Below, one piece after another: positions 1 through 8,239 of a stretch of DNA of 38,192 nt. Where the stretch lies: assembly GCA_026391595.1 (NCBI GenBank), contig JAPLDY010000010.1, positions 1-38,192 of the forward strand. Reading direction: 5' to 3'. The translations under genes were made by a program, and so were the position numbers. The notes beneath the pieces are model-generated. The model worked only from the letters and a program-made list of their open reading frames with translations, had not been told where the DNA came from and did not search any database. Within the stretch, counting starts at the first letter, position 1; the number at the start of each line of letters is the position of its first letter. Source of the stretch: Bacteroidia bacterium (GTDB taxonomy: Bacteria; Bacteroidota; Bacteroidia; Bacteroidales; VadinHA17).

Positions 1-1
1 A

Positions 2-700
2 CTGGGGAAGAAAGAAAAAATAGCTGTTGACAAGCTTATCGGTACTGTTATCATTGAACGTACTATTGATTTCCTTTCGGTTATTCTATTTCTGGTAGTA
101 ATTATATTTACAAGCGGAGCACTTATTAATGAGTTCCTGAAAGAAAGCATTTTTATTCCTTTCAAGGAAAAAGTTTTCTCTTTCTGGACCTTCTCCTGGA
201 TCTTTTGGGCATTACTGGCTTTGTCAGGTCTTATCGGCCTCTATCTGATGGTCCGTTATAGAAAAAACCTGCGTAAAATAAGGTTCTTTTCAAAGATGTT
301 TGATATTGCAAAAGGTGTAATAAGCGGACTCAAAACGATTATAAACCTCGAAAGAAAATGGGAATTCCTGCTACATACGGTAATCATTTGGATCAGTTAT
401 GCCCTGATGACCTGGGTGGTTGTATTTTGCCTTGAAAGCACCTCGCATGTTACATTCGGGTACTCACTTCTTATACTTGTTGTCGGAGGTCTGGCTATGT
501 CGGTCCCTGTTCAAAGCGGATTCGGGGCATTTCATTATGCTGTCTCCAGGGTTCTTGTTGTAATCCAGGGAGTAAGCCTTGAAGACGGACTCACTTATGC
601 TCTGCTTTCACATGAATCGCAGATCATTTTTGAAATACTTATTGGTATTATTTCAGTTTATGTGATGTACGGCAGGCATCGGAAAGAAGACGTTACCTGA
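2..700 (+). CDS. Flippase-like / lysylphosphatidylglycerol synthase transmembrane-domain protein (5' partial)
   Basis: The frame is open from the window edge to the TGA at 698-700, leaving 232 C-terminal residues; the true start lies outside. A TTG at 221 could serve as a start, but conserved sequence upstream of it (GTVIIERTID, a motif of this family) shows the gene is longer. Several hydrophobic segments are visible, and the end carries the family's VPVQSGFGAFHYA and ALLSHESQIIFE-type motifs. The family (LPG_synthase_TM, also seen in AglD-type and putative flippase proteins) is an integral inner-membrane group whose substrates are often unknown. No catalytic MprF-like domain is visible in the part seen. 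It lies 39 bases before radA on the same strand and may be cotranscribed with it. The family call is fairly sure; the substrate is not known. Confidence 0.75.
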   Translation: MGKKEKIAVDKLIGTVIIERTIDFLSVILFLVVIIFTSGALINEFLKESIFIPFKEKVFSFWTFSWIFWALLALSGLIGLYLMVRYRKNLRKIRFFSKMFDIAKGVISGLKTIINLERKWEFLLHTVIIWISYALMTWVVVFCLESTSHVTFGYSLLILVVGGLAMSVPVQSGFGAFHYAVSRVLVVIQGVSLEDGLTYALLSHESQIIFEILIGIISVYVMYGRHRKEDVT

Positions 701-726
701 CCCCCCATCCCCCCTAAATGGGGGCC
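701..726. repeat. Short C-rich/G-rich hairpin repeat
   Basis: Directly after the upstream stop codon, runs of C at 701-706 and 709-714 are followed by TAAAT and five G (720-724). CCCCC 710-714 pairs with GGGGG 720-724. It resembles the larger element at 26793-26905 (an ACCCCC..ATCCCCC run followed by a G run) and is probably the same kind of dispersed intergenic repeat. In RNA it would form a short hairpin between the membrane-protein gene and radA. Confidence 0.5.
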
Positions 727-739
727 AAATTGTTTATAA

Positions 740-2101
740 ATGTCTAAAAGTAAAACCGTTTTCGTTTGTCAGAACTGCGGAGTCGAATCAGCAAAATGGA
801 TAGGCCGTTGTCCTTCATGCAAGGAGTGGAACACCTACCATGAGGAGATAATTGCCCCGGCAACTTCGCGCGGTACATCATTCATCGCCGGGCAGGAAAA
901 GAGGAAACCTGAACTTCTTGACAATATAAAATCAGACGAGAAGAACAGGCAAAAAACGGGTATTGCGGAACTCGACAGGATCCTTGGCGGAGGAATGGTT
1001 AGAGGTTCACTGATCCTTATCGGAGGAGAACCGGGTGTCGGAAAATCGACTCTTGCCCTTCAGCTTGCCCTTGCACTGAAACAAACAATGATATTATATG
1101 TATCAGGCGAGGAGAGCGAGGAACAGATCAGCCTCAGGGCAAAAAGGCTGAAAAATTCAAATCCTCAGTGCTATGTTCTGTGCGAGACAGAACTTGAAAA
1201 CATCCTTGCACATTCCGAACAACTTAAACCCGGACTGATAATTATTGACTCTATACAGACCATCAGTACGAGCATGCTGGAATCTTCGGCAGGATCTGTT
1301 TCCCAGGTCAGGGAGTGTGCTGCACAACTTTTGAAATATTCAAAAGTGACGGGTATCCCGGTTTTCCTCATCGGGCATATTACCAAGGACGGAACCCTTG
1401 CCGGACCAAAAGTTCTTGAACACATAGTTGATGTGGTTCTTTATTTTGAAGGTGATAATAATTATGTTTACCGTATACTCAGGTCTGTGAAGAATCGGTT
1501 CGGATCGACTTCTGAGATCGGTATCTTCGAAATGATCGAAACCGGATTGAGAGAAGTAAATAATCCTTCGGAGATGTTCATCAACCAGCATGAAGAACCT
1601 CTTAGCGGAATCTCCATCGCTGCAACTGTGGATGGTTTGCGTCCGTTCCTTATTGAAACACAGGCTCTTGTGAGCAGTGCCGTTTACGGAACACCTCAGA
1701 GAAGCTCAACGGGATTTGATATCCGCAGGCTTAACATGCTGCTGGCAGTGCTTGAAAAAAGAGCAGGATTCAGGTTGGCAGTCAAGGATGTCTTCCTCAA
1801 CATAGCGGGAGGAATAAAAGTCAATGATCCGGCAATTGACCTGGCAATAATCAGTTCTGTGCTTTCATCAAATCTTGATATCCCCATTTCACGTGAAGTT
1901 TGTTTTGCCGGAGAGACAGGTTTGTCGGGAGAGATCCGTCCGGTTTCCAGGATTGAACAAAGAATAAAGGAAGCCTCAAAAATGGGATTCAAAAAGATAT
2001 ACCTTTCAAAGTATCATAAGAATATTCCAATGAAAGGCCTTGAAATAGAAGTAGTGAATGTAGGGAAGATAGAACATTTGGTTCGAAGTTTGTTTAGCTA
2101 A
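740..2101 (+). CDS. radA: DNA repair protein RadA
   Basis: This 453-residue protein has the full RadA layout. An N-terminal zinc finger uses Cys10, Cys13, Cys24 and Cys27. A RecA-like ATPase core has Walker A GEPGVGKS at about 96-103 and Walker B-like LIIIDS at about 166-171. The RadA-specific KNRFG motif is at 251-255, and a Lon-protease-like C-terminal domain follows. RadA is a cytoplasmic DnaB-like helicase that promotes branch migration during recombinational repair. The ATG at 740 puts the zinc finger at the usual place. The stop overlaps the convergent penicillin-binding protein gene by 4 bases (2098-2101), so no separate terminator space exists. No promoter is seen in the 39-base upstream gap, which holds a hairpin repeat. 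Confidence 0.97.
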   Translation: MSKSKTVFVCQNCGVESAKWIGRCPSCKEWNTYHEEIIAPATSRGTSFIAGQEKRKPELLDNIKSDEKNRQKTGIAELDRILGGGMVRGSLILIGGEPGVGKSTLALQLALALKQTMILYVSGEESEEQISLRAKRLKNSNPQCYVLCETELENILAHSEQLKPGLIIIDSIQTISTSMLESSAGSVSQVRECAAQLLKYSKVTGIPVFLIGHITKDGTLAGPKVLEHIVDVVLYFEGDNNYVYRILRSVKNRFGSTSEIGIFEMIETGLREVNNPSEMFINQHEEPLSGISIAATVDGLRPFLIETQALVSSAVYGTPQRSSTGFDIRRLNMLLAVLEKRAGFRLAVKDVFLNIAGGIKVNDPAIDLAIISSVLSSNLDIPISREVCFAGETGLSGEIRPVSRIEQRIKEASKMGFKKIYLSKYHKNIPMKGLEIEVVNVGKIEHLVRSLFS

Positions 2102-4455
2102 TATCGATCCCGCAGCGGATTATCACGTCTTGAGCTTTCGCGTTTTACCTTATCACAATCGAGCTCAATATTGAAACCTGAAGGACGTTCGAATTCATCG
2201 GACTCCATGATGCTGAATTCCGGATCGGCATATAACTTTTTAAGGAACCTGCCAAAAATAGGAAGTGCCACATTAGCACCCTGTCCTTCAAGAAGCGATT
2301 CAAAATGAATTGAGCGGTCTTCCCATCCGCACCAGACTGCTCCGACAAGATTTGGCGTCACACCCATGAACCAGCCATCGGATTGCTCCTGGGTTGTCCC
2401 CGTTTTACCGCCCATCTGGTTCATAAGCAAATAAGGCTCTCTCCGCAACCTTATCCCGGAGCCTGTCTGTACCACACCCTGAAGAAGGCTCAGCATGAGA
2501 AATGCATGCTCTTCACTTAAAACCTCTTCAATTTGCGGGGTAAATCTTGAGATCACATTTCCATTCTTATCCTCGATCCTGTTTACGTACATCGGACGGG
2601 TATAAACTCCCTTGTTTGCAAAAGTACTATAGGCTCCCACCATCTCTTCAAGTTTTACGTCAGATGTTCCCAGAAAGATTGAATATACCGGGTCTATAAA
2701 ACTCCTTACACCCATCTTATGCATCAGATCAACCACCGGGGCAGGACTGAACCGCTCCATAATCCAGGCAGAAATATAATTCTCAGACTGAGCAAGACCC
2801 CATTTAAGGGTTACCATCCTGCCATGATATCTCGGATTCCCGGAGCTTCTGGGAGTCCATGTTGAATCCCTGCCATTGATAATAACCTGAAAGGTTCTGG
2901 GAATATTCTCAACTTCATAACAAGGAGAATATCCGTTCATCATTGCAATTGTATAAAGGAAGGGCTTAATGGTACTGCCGACCTGTCTTCTCTGTTGTGT
3001 GCAGGCATCGTATTTGAAATATCTGAAATCAGGTCCACCCACATAAGCTTTGACCTTTCCTGTCTGAGGCTCCTCAATCATAAATCCCGACCTGATGAAA
3101 TATTTGTAATACCATATTGAATCCAGAGGTGTCATTATTGTATCGCGATCCCCTTTCCATGAAAAGACTTTCATCTTAACGGGAGTGTTGAATGCAAGCA
3201 TTATGGAATCTTCTGAATATCCTCTTGCCCGCATTATATAATACCTGTCGCTCTGCCTGAGGGACCTCATAATGAGCTCATCAATAACATCCTTGGTCAG
3301 ATCGTCTGAATATGGAGGGTTCCTGAATGTTTTGGCACGGTAATAAAAATCGGGTTGTATCTCCTGTGACAGATGTTCTTTGACAGCCTCTTCTGCATAC
3401 CCCTGCATTTTTGAATTGAGTGTCGTATAGATCTTTAGTCCGTCCTTATAGATATCATAATTCGATCCGTCAGGTTTTTTATTCTTATTGCACCAGCCGA
3501 ACAGAGGATTGTTCTCCCATTCCCATAACGCATCACTGTATGATGCCGGATTCCTGAATATTTTCGGATTGGGTTCAGGTCTTGTCATAATATACCTGAG
3601 ATATTCTCTAAGGTAAGTTGCACGTCCGCTATTATGATCCTCGATCTGAAAATCAAGTCCCAGTGGAAGAAGCTTAACTGAGTCGGCGAGATGCCTGGTG
3701 ATGTAACCGTATTTTTCCATCTGCAAAATAACCCGATTTCGTCGCTGGAAAACTCTGTCATAATACTTTACCGGATTATAGAGACTCGAATTCTTAAGCA
3801 TGCCGATAAGCATTGCAGCTTGCTGGATATTAAGAGAATCCGGAGTATTGTTGAAATAGACTTTTGAGGCGGACTGGATACCTTTTGTCAGATAATTGAA
3901 ATCGTAAATGTTAAGATACATTGCAATTATCTCTTCCTTGGTATAGCTTTTCTCGAGCTTCACTGCTGTTTGCCATTCCTTGAATTTGGAAACGCCAAGC
4001 CTTAGCTTTTTTGTGAAAGCAGAGACATGTGCAGTATCCCTGGGATAAAGCTGCTTGGCAAGCTGCTGGGTTATTGTACTTCCTCCTCCTGTATTCTGCC
4101 TGAGTACTATCGTTTTAACAACCGCCCTTACAACTCCCCGTATATCAATCCCCGAATGACGGTAATATCTTATATCTTCAGTGGCTATCAGAGCATCAAC
4201 TAAATAGGGAGAGAGTTCGTCGTAGTTTGTCCATGTCCTGTTCTCGAGGGCTATCTTGCCAAGAAGAACTTCATCTTCCGAAAAAACCTGTGCGGCAAGG
4301 TTAAGCTCAGGATTCTCCAGCTCCTTGAAAGTGGGCATCGGACCAAGCTTCTCCTTTGAAATAAGAATGAAGATGGTGATCAAAAGCACGATGGGGAAAA
4401 TAAATAATGCCCAGAACCAGATCAGATATTTTTTATTGTTTACATTGCCTCTCAT
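2098..4455 (-). CDS. Class A penicillin-binding protein (transglycosylase/transpeptidase, PBP1A-like)
   Basis: A 785-residue bifunctional peptidoglycan synthase. A short cytoplasmic N-terminus and one membrane anchor (about residues 10-32) precede a GT51 transglycosylase domain with the catalytic Glu in ATEDIRYYRH (Glu93), the GGSTITQQLAKQL motif (about 124-136) and EEIIAMYLN near 174-182. The C-terminal transpeptidase has the Ser-x-x-Lys motif GSTIK with nucleophile Ser494, SEN at 557-559 and KTG at 684-686. It polymerises lipid II and cross-links stem peptides on the periplasmic face of the inner membrane. A linker of about 170 residues between the domains, including the stretch near 370-450, has no motif I recognise. 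The gene is convergent with radA (4-base overlap) and divergent from topA, with a -7 element at 4475-4482. Confidence 0.95.
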   Translation of the reverse strand: MRGNVNNKKYLIWFWALFIFPIVLLITIFILISKEKLGPMPTFKELENPELNLAAQVFSEDEVLLGKIALENRTWTNYDELSPYLVDALIATEDIRYYRHSGIDIRGVVRAVVKTIVLRQNTGGGSTITQQLAKQLYPRDTAHVSAFTKKLRLGVSKFKEWQTAVKLEKSYTKEEIIAMYLNIYDFNYLTKGIQSASKVYFNNTPDSLNIQQAAMLIGMLKNSSLYNPVKYYDRVFQRRNRVILQMEKYGYITRHLADSVKLLPLGLDFQIEDHNSGRATYLREYLRYIMTRPEPNPKIFRNPASYSDALWEWENNPLFGWCNKNKKPDGSNYDIYKDGLKIYTTLNSKMQGYAEEAVKEHLSQEIQPDFYYRAKTFRNPPYSDDLTKDVIDELIMRSLRQSDRYYIMRARGYSEDSIMLAFNTPVKMKVFSWKGDRDTIMTPLDSIWYYKYFIRSGFMIEEPQTGKVKAYVGGPDFRYFKYDACTQQRRQVGSTIKPFLYTIAMMNGYSPCYEVENIPRTFQVIINGRDSTWTPRSSGNPRYHGRMVTLKWGLAQSENYISAWIMERFSPAPVVDLMHKMGVRSFIDPVYSIFLGTSDVKLEEMVGAYSTFANKGVYTRPMYVNRIEDKNGNVISRFTPQIEEVLSEEHAFLMLSLLQGVVQTGSGIRLRREPYLLMNQMGGKTGTTQEQSDGWFMGVTPNLVGAVWCGWEDRSIHFESLLEGQGANVALPIFGRFLKKLYADPEFSIMESDEFERPSGFNIELDCDKVKRESSRRDNPLRDRY

Positions 4456-4474
4456 CGGGCTGAAGAATTTGTCG

Positions 4475-4482
4475 CAAAAATA
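4475..4482 (-). promoter_or_regulatory. Bacteroidota -7 promoter element for the PBP gene
   Basis: On the minus strand this reads TATTTTTG, matching TAnnTTTG, about 20 bases before the start codon at 4455. No clear -33 TTG was found at the expected distance, so the call rests on the -7 element and position. Confidence 0.5.
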
Positions 4483-4512
4483 GTAAATTATAAAGAATCT
4501 TGACGGTTTATT

Positions 4513-4543
4513 TTGAAGATTGACACCGAATTGATTTACTTTG
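4513..4543 (+). promoter_or_regulatory. Probable topA promoter
   Basis: TTG at 4513-4515 is followed after 20 bases by TTACTTTG at 4536-4543, a one-mismatch form of the TAnnTTTG element. The predicted transcription start near 4550 would leave a leader of about 25 bases to the topA ATG at 4577. Confidence 0.38.
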
Positions 4544-4576
4544 CCAAGTTTTTAGAAAGTAATAATCTCGCTTTAA

Positions 4577-6877
4577 ATGATCGAAAACCTTGTAATTGTT
4601 GAGTCGCCTGCAAAGGCAAAAACCATTGAGAAGTTTCTGGGGAAAGATTTCCGTGTAATATCAAGTTTCGGACATATCAGAGATCTGGTCAAAAAGAATT
4701 TAGGTATTAATATAGAGAAGGATTTTGAACCTGTTTATGAGATCCCAAAGGAAAAGACCAAGGTCGTCAGTGACCTTCGCAAGGCATCTTCAGAAGCAAA
4801 AAATATCTGGATAGCCTCTGATGAGGATCGTGAAGGAGAAGCAATTGCCTGGCATCTTGCCGGTGTGCTGAAGCTGGATCTAGATACAACGAAAAGGATT
4901 GTTTTTCACGAGATCACCAAAGATGCAATTTCCAATGCAATAGTGAGTCCGCGTAAAATAGACATGAATCTTGTCAACTCGCAGCAGGCAAGAAGAATCC
5001 TGGACAGAATTGTGGGTTTCGAAATCTCGCCGGTGTTGTGGAAGAAAGTACAGCCTTCCCTTTCTGCAGGAAGGGTTCAGTCGGTTGCGGTCAGGCTTAT
5101 CGTTGAACGCGAAAGGGAGATCTTCTCCTTCAAGACCGAATCGTCATACAGGGTGACAGCAATGTTCAGGATCGATACAAATACGGCAAGTGCTGTTCTC
5201 AGGGCAGAAGCATCAAAAAGGTTCCCTGATGAAAAAGAGGCACGGAAATTTCTTGAGCTATGCAGCGCAGCAGGATACTCCGTGACAGGGATAACAGTCA
5301 AGCCGGGAACCAGATCGCCTGCTCCCCCATTTACCACATCTACCCTGCAGCAGGAAGCATATCGTAAGCTTGGTTTTTCAGTAGCCCAGACAATGGCTGT
5401 CGCACAGAAGCTTTACGAAGCCGGAAAGATCACTTATATGAGAACTGACTCTACTAACCTTTCAAAGCTTGCACTTGCGAAATCGCGTGAAGTCATTGTA
5501 TCGGAGTTCGGAGAGAAATATTCAAAGACACGGCAATTCAAGACAAAGTCAAAAGGAGCTCAGGAAGCGCACGAAGCCATACGTCCCGCTTACCTCGACA
5601 ATTCAAACGTGCCGGGCAACCAGAATGAAAAGAAGCTTTACGAATTGATATGGAAAAGGACTATAGCATCTCAGATGGCTGATGCCCTGATTGAAAAGAC
5701 AACAATCTCCATCGATATGAACAACTCCCCTGTAATTTTCAATGCAACAGGAGAAGTGATCAAGTTCGACGGATTCCTGAAAGTATATATGGAATCGACC
5801 GACCAGGAAAATAATGATGATGAAAGAGATGTTATTCCTCCTGTGAAAAAGGGAATGCCTCTTTATTATAATAGTATTACAGCTTCTCAAAAATTCACAT
5901 CTCCTCCGCCAAGGTATACAGAGGCAAGCCTGGTCAAAAAGCTGGAGGAACTTGGCATTGGAAGGCCTTCAACCTACGCTCCGACAATTTCGACAATACA
6001 GAACAGGGGTTATGTATCAAGGGAAGACAGGCCTGGCGAAAAGCGTTCACTTAAAATTCTGACCCTCGAAAAAGGAAAGATTGCTTCAACTCCAAAAACA
6101 GAACTTGCCGGCAAGGAAAAATCGAAGCTGTTTCCACAGGATATAGGTATGATCGTGAATGACTTCCTCATGGAAAATTTCTCTGCGATAGTTGATTACA
6201 ATTTCACTGCAGAGGTTGAAGAGCAGTTTGACGAGATTGCTATGGGCAAGCTGAAATGGACAGGAATGCTTCATGATTTCTATGGCCCTTTCCATAAGAC
6301 TATTGAAAATACACTCGAGAAAAAGGACCGGAAAACGGGAGTCAGGGACCTCGGCAAACATCCTGAAACTGGCGAACCTATTACTGTCAGGATGGGAAGA
6401 TTCGGACCTGTAGCTCAGATAGGAACCACCGAAAACGGAAGCAAACCACGCTTTGCAAGCCTTTCCAAAAACCAGCTCCTTGAAACTATCACACTGGAGG
6501 AGGCTTTGAACCTGTTCCGCCTTCCAAGATCTCTTGGAAATCACGACAGCGATGAAATAGTTGTAGGTATCGGTAAATTCGGACCATACATAAGATTCAA
6601 GGGCAAATTTTTTTCGCTGAAAAAAGGAGTTGATGATCCTTATACAGTGACATTTGAAAGAGCTATCGAGGTCATTAATGAGAAAAATGAAGATGACAAG
6701 AAAAAAGTTATAAAGGAATTCGGCGACATACATGTTCTGAACGGAAGATACGGCCCATATATTACCAGGGAAAAACAAAATTACAGACTCCCAAAAGGTA
6801 CTGATGCTGAAAAGCTTACAAAGGAAGAATGTATCACGATCATTGAAAAAAACAATAAGAGTAAAAAAAGCTCCTGA
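4577..6877 (+). CDS. topA: DNA topoisomerase I (type IA)
   Basis: A 766-residue protein that relaxes negatively supercoiled DNA by single-strand passage. The TOPRIM domain starts with LVIVESPAKAKTIEKFLG (about residues 5-22) and has the acidic motif SDEDREGEAIAW at 81-92. The catalytic tyrosine is Tyr287 in TYMRTDS. The typical LSAGRVQSVA motif is near 162-171. The C-terminus lacks the four-cysteine zinc fingers of the E. coli enzyme. Instead it has repeated glycine-aromatic motifs (GRFGPVAQIG, GKFGPYIRF, GRYGPYIT), the topoisomerase C-terminal repeat found in many Bacteroidota. The arginase-fold gene starts only 8 bases after the stop, so the two are probably cotranscribed. Confidence 0.97.
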   Translation: MIENLVIVESPAKAKTIEKFLGKDFRVISSFGHIRDLVKKNLGINIEKDFEPVYEIPKEKTKVVSDLRKASSEAKNIWIASDEDREGEAIAWHLAGVLKLDLDTTKRIVFHEITKDAISNAIVSPRKIDMNLVNSQQARRILDRIVGFEISPVLWKKVQPSLSAGRVQSVAVRLIVEREREIFSFKTESSYRVTAMFRIDTNTASAVLRAEASKRFPDEKEARKFLELCSAAGYSVTGITVKPGTRSPAPPFTTSTLQQEAYRKLGFSVAQTMAVAQKLYEAGKITYMRTDSTNLSKLALAKSREVIVSEFGEKYSKTRQFKTKSKGAQEAHEAIRPAYLDNSNVPGNQNEKKLYELIWKRTIASQMADALIEKTTISIDMNNSPVIFNATGEVIKFDGFLKVYMESTDQENNDDERDVIPPVKKGMPLYYNSITASQKFTSPPPRYTEASLVKKLEELGIGRPSTYAPTISTIQNRGYVSREDRPGEKRSLKILTLEKGKIASTPKTELAGKEKSKLFPQDIGMIVNDFLMENFSAIVDYNFTAEVEEQFDEIAMGKLKWTGMLHDFYGPFHKTIENTLEKKDRKTGVRDLGKHPETGEPITVRMGRFGPVAQIGTTENGSKPRFASLSKNQLLETITLEEALNLFRLPRSLGNHDSDEIVVGIGKFGPYIRFKGKFFSLKKGVDDPYTVTFERAIEVINEKNEDDKKKVIKEFGDIHVLNGRYGPYITREKQNYRLPKGTDAEKLTKEECITIIEKNNKSKKSS

Positions 6878-6885
6878 TACCTGCC

Positions 6886-8052
6886 ATGATTGACCTGAAA
6901 GACTATTTTGATCCTGTAAGTATTGAGACTCCTGAGCTTGAACATATAACAGGAAATGCAAGATTCCCACATTCCATTTCCGTGCACACACAAAATACAA
7001 ATCTCAGGGATATCAGCAAATTCAGGATTGCACTGTTCGGCGTTCCTGAAGGCCGCAATTCTTATGGCAATGGTACGGAAAAGGGACCGGAAAGAATCAG
7101 GACAGAACTTTACAGGCTTGCACGGATACCGGGTAAATCAAAAATTATCGATCTGGGTAATATGAAGCGGGGAGTCACTTTTAACGATACAATCGCCGGG
7201 CTTACTGATGTACTTGCCTTGCTGATCGGAGAAAATATTTTCCCCGTCATTACCGGTGGAAGCAGCGCCCTGACCATTGCAGTAGACAGGGCTCTCTCCG
7301 ACCTTAAAATTAGATACACGCTGGCTGCTGTTGATTCAAGAATCGACTTCATTAATGAAAAAAGGGATCCTGATTCATTCAACTATCTGAATACTATTTT
7401 ACATAATCACAGGAGTACATTTAATCATTATATCAATATCGGTTACCAGACATTTCTGAATGACCAGCAGGTGGTGAACCGGTTCCTGAAACGCAAGGCG
7501 GAACTTATCAGAATCGGGGATGTGAGGAAAGCAATTTATTTGACAGAACCGCTTCTCAGGGATTCCGATGCGGCTCTCTTTGATATTTCAGCTGTAAGGC
7601 AATCTGATGCGCCTGGCACTGCCACTCCTTCCCCAAATGGATTTTATGGCGAAGAGATCTGCCTGCTGGCAAGGTACGCCGGCATTTCAGACAATCTGAA
7701 GGTCTTCGGACTTTTTGACGTCAATCCTGATTTCGATATCAGGAACCAGACTTCAGGCCTGGCGGCTCAGATACTCTGGTTTTTTCTTGAAGGGTTTTCA
7801 CAAAAGCAATATGAGACTCCTGAACTAGGCAGCAGTAAATCCGGAAGGTTTATCAGATATCATGTCAGGGTATCTGACCTCGACGATGACCTTATTTTTG
7901 TAAAAAGCAACCTCACAGACAGATGGTGGATGGAGCTTTCTGCTGGAACCGATAAATTCAGCTATATCGCCTGTTCTCATGAGGATTATCTAAAGGCAAA
8001 TCATAATGAAGTTCCAGAGAGATGGATCCAGGGAGTTGAGAGGCTGAAATAA
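6886..8052 (+). CDS. Arginase/formimidoylglutamase-fold protein, probably catalytically inactive
   Basis: A 388-residue ureohydrolase-superfamily protein; homologues are usually labelled formimidoylglutamase. The family blocks can be aligned by eye. The GGxHS block reads GGSSAL, so its His is Ser. The DAHxD block reads DSRID, so its His is Arg. The DxD block before the PGT loop reads DISAVRQSDAPGT, so its second Asp is Ser. Three of the six manganese ligands known from arginases are therefore replaced, which argues against normal hydrolysis. A late DVNPDFD block matches the conserved EVNPxxD region. No signal peptide is seen, so it should be cytoplasmic. It follows topA by 8 bases and lies 187 bases before the T9SS operon. 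The fold is fairly sure; the inactive state is inferred; no role can be assigned. Confidence 0.8.
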   Translation: MIDLKDYFDPVSIETPELEHITGNARFPHSISVHTQNTNLRDISKFRIALFGVPEGRNSYGNGTEKGPERIRTELYRLARIPGKSKIIDLGNMKRGVTFNDTIAGLTDVLALLIGENIFPVITGGSSALTIAVDRALSDLKIRYTLAAVDSRIDFINEKRDPDSFNYLNTILHNHRSTFNHYINIGYQTFLNDQQVVNRFLKRKAELIRIGDVRKAIYLTEPLLRDSDAALFDISAVRQSDAPGTATPSPNGFYGEEICLLARYAGISDNLKVFGLFDVNPDFDIRNQTSGLAAQILWFFLEGFSQKQYETPELGSSKSGRFIRYHVRVSDLDDDLIFVKSNLTDRWWMELSAGTDKFSYIACSHEDYLKANHNEVPERWIQGVERLK

Positions 8053-8160
8053 TTCATTTCTCCTGATTTTTCTTATTTAATCATCTATACTTGTCTGTTT
8101 GTCATACGCCTGAAGTATTCTCATCAAAACGAATATTTTTCACACTCAAATAAATAAAAG

Positions 8161-8168
8161 TATATTTG
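8161..8168 (+). promoter_or_regulatory. Bacteroidota -7 element for the T9SS operon
   Basis: TATATTTG is an exact TAnnTTTG match in the AT-rich 187-base gap before porP. The -33 region is AT-rich but has no clear TTG. The leader to the ATG at 8240 would be about 65 bases. Nothing else is recognised in this gap. Confidence 0.5.
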
Positions 8169-8239
8169 TTTACGTTTTAGATTTTTACTTATTTTACTGG
8201 CTCAACTCAGTTGTATCGAACTCATTGTTAATTAAGGAA

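Noticed and set aside
6086-7000. A 304-codon open frame on the minus strand, antisense to the 3' part of topA
   Set aside because: The translation is rich in Phe, Ser, Cys and Val and has no motif. It mirrors the Lys/Glu-rich topA codons and is best explained as a shadow of that gene.
6886-8052. Annotation of the arginase-fold gene as active formimidoylglutamase (hutG)
   Set aside because: Three metal ligands are replaced and no other histidine-use gene is nearby, so an enzymatic label is not justified.
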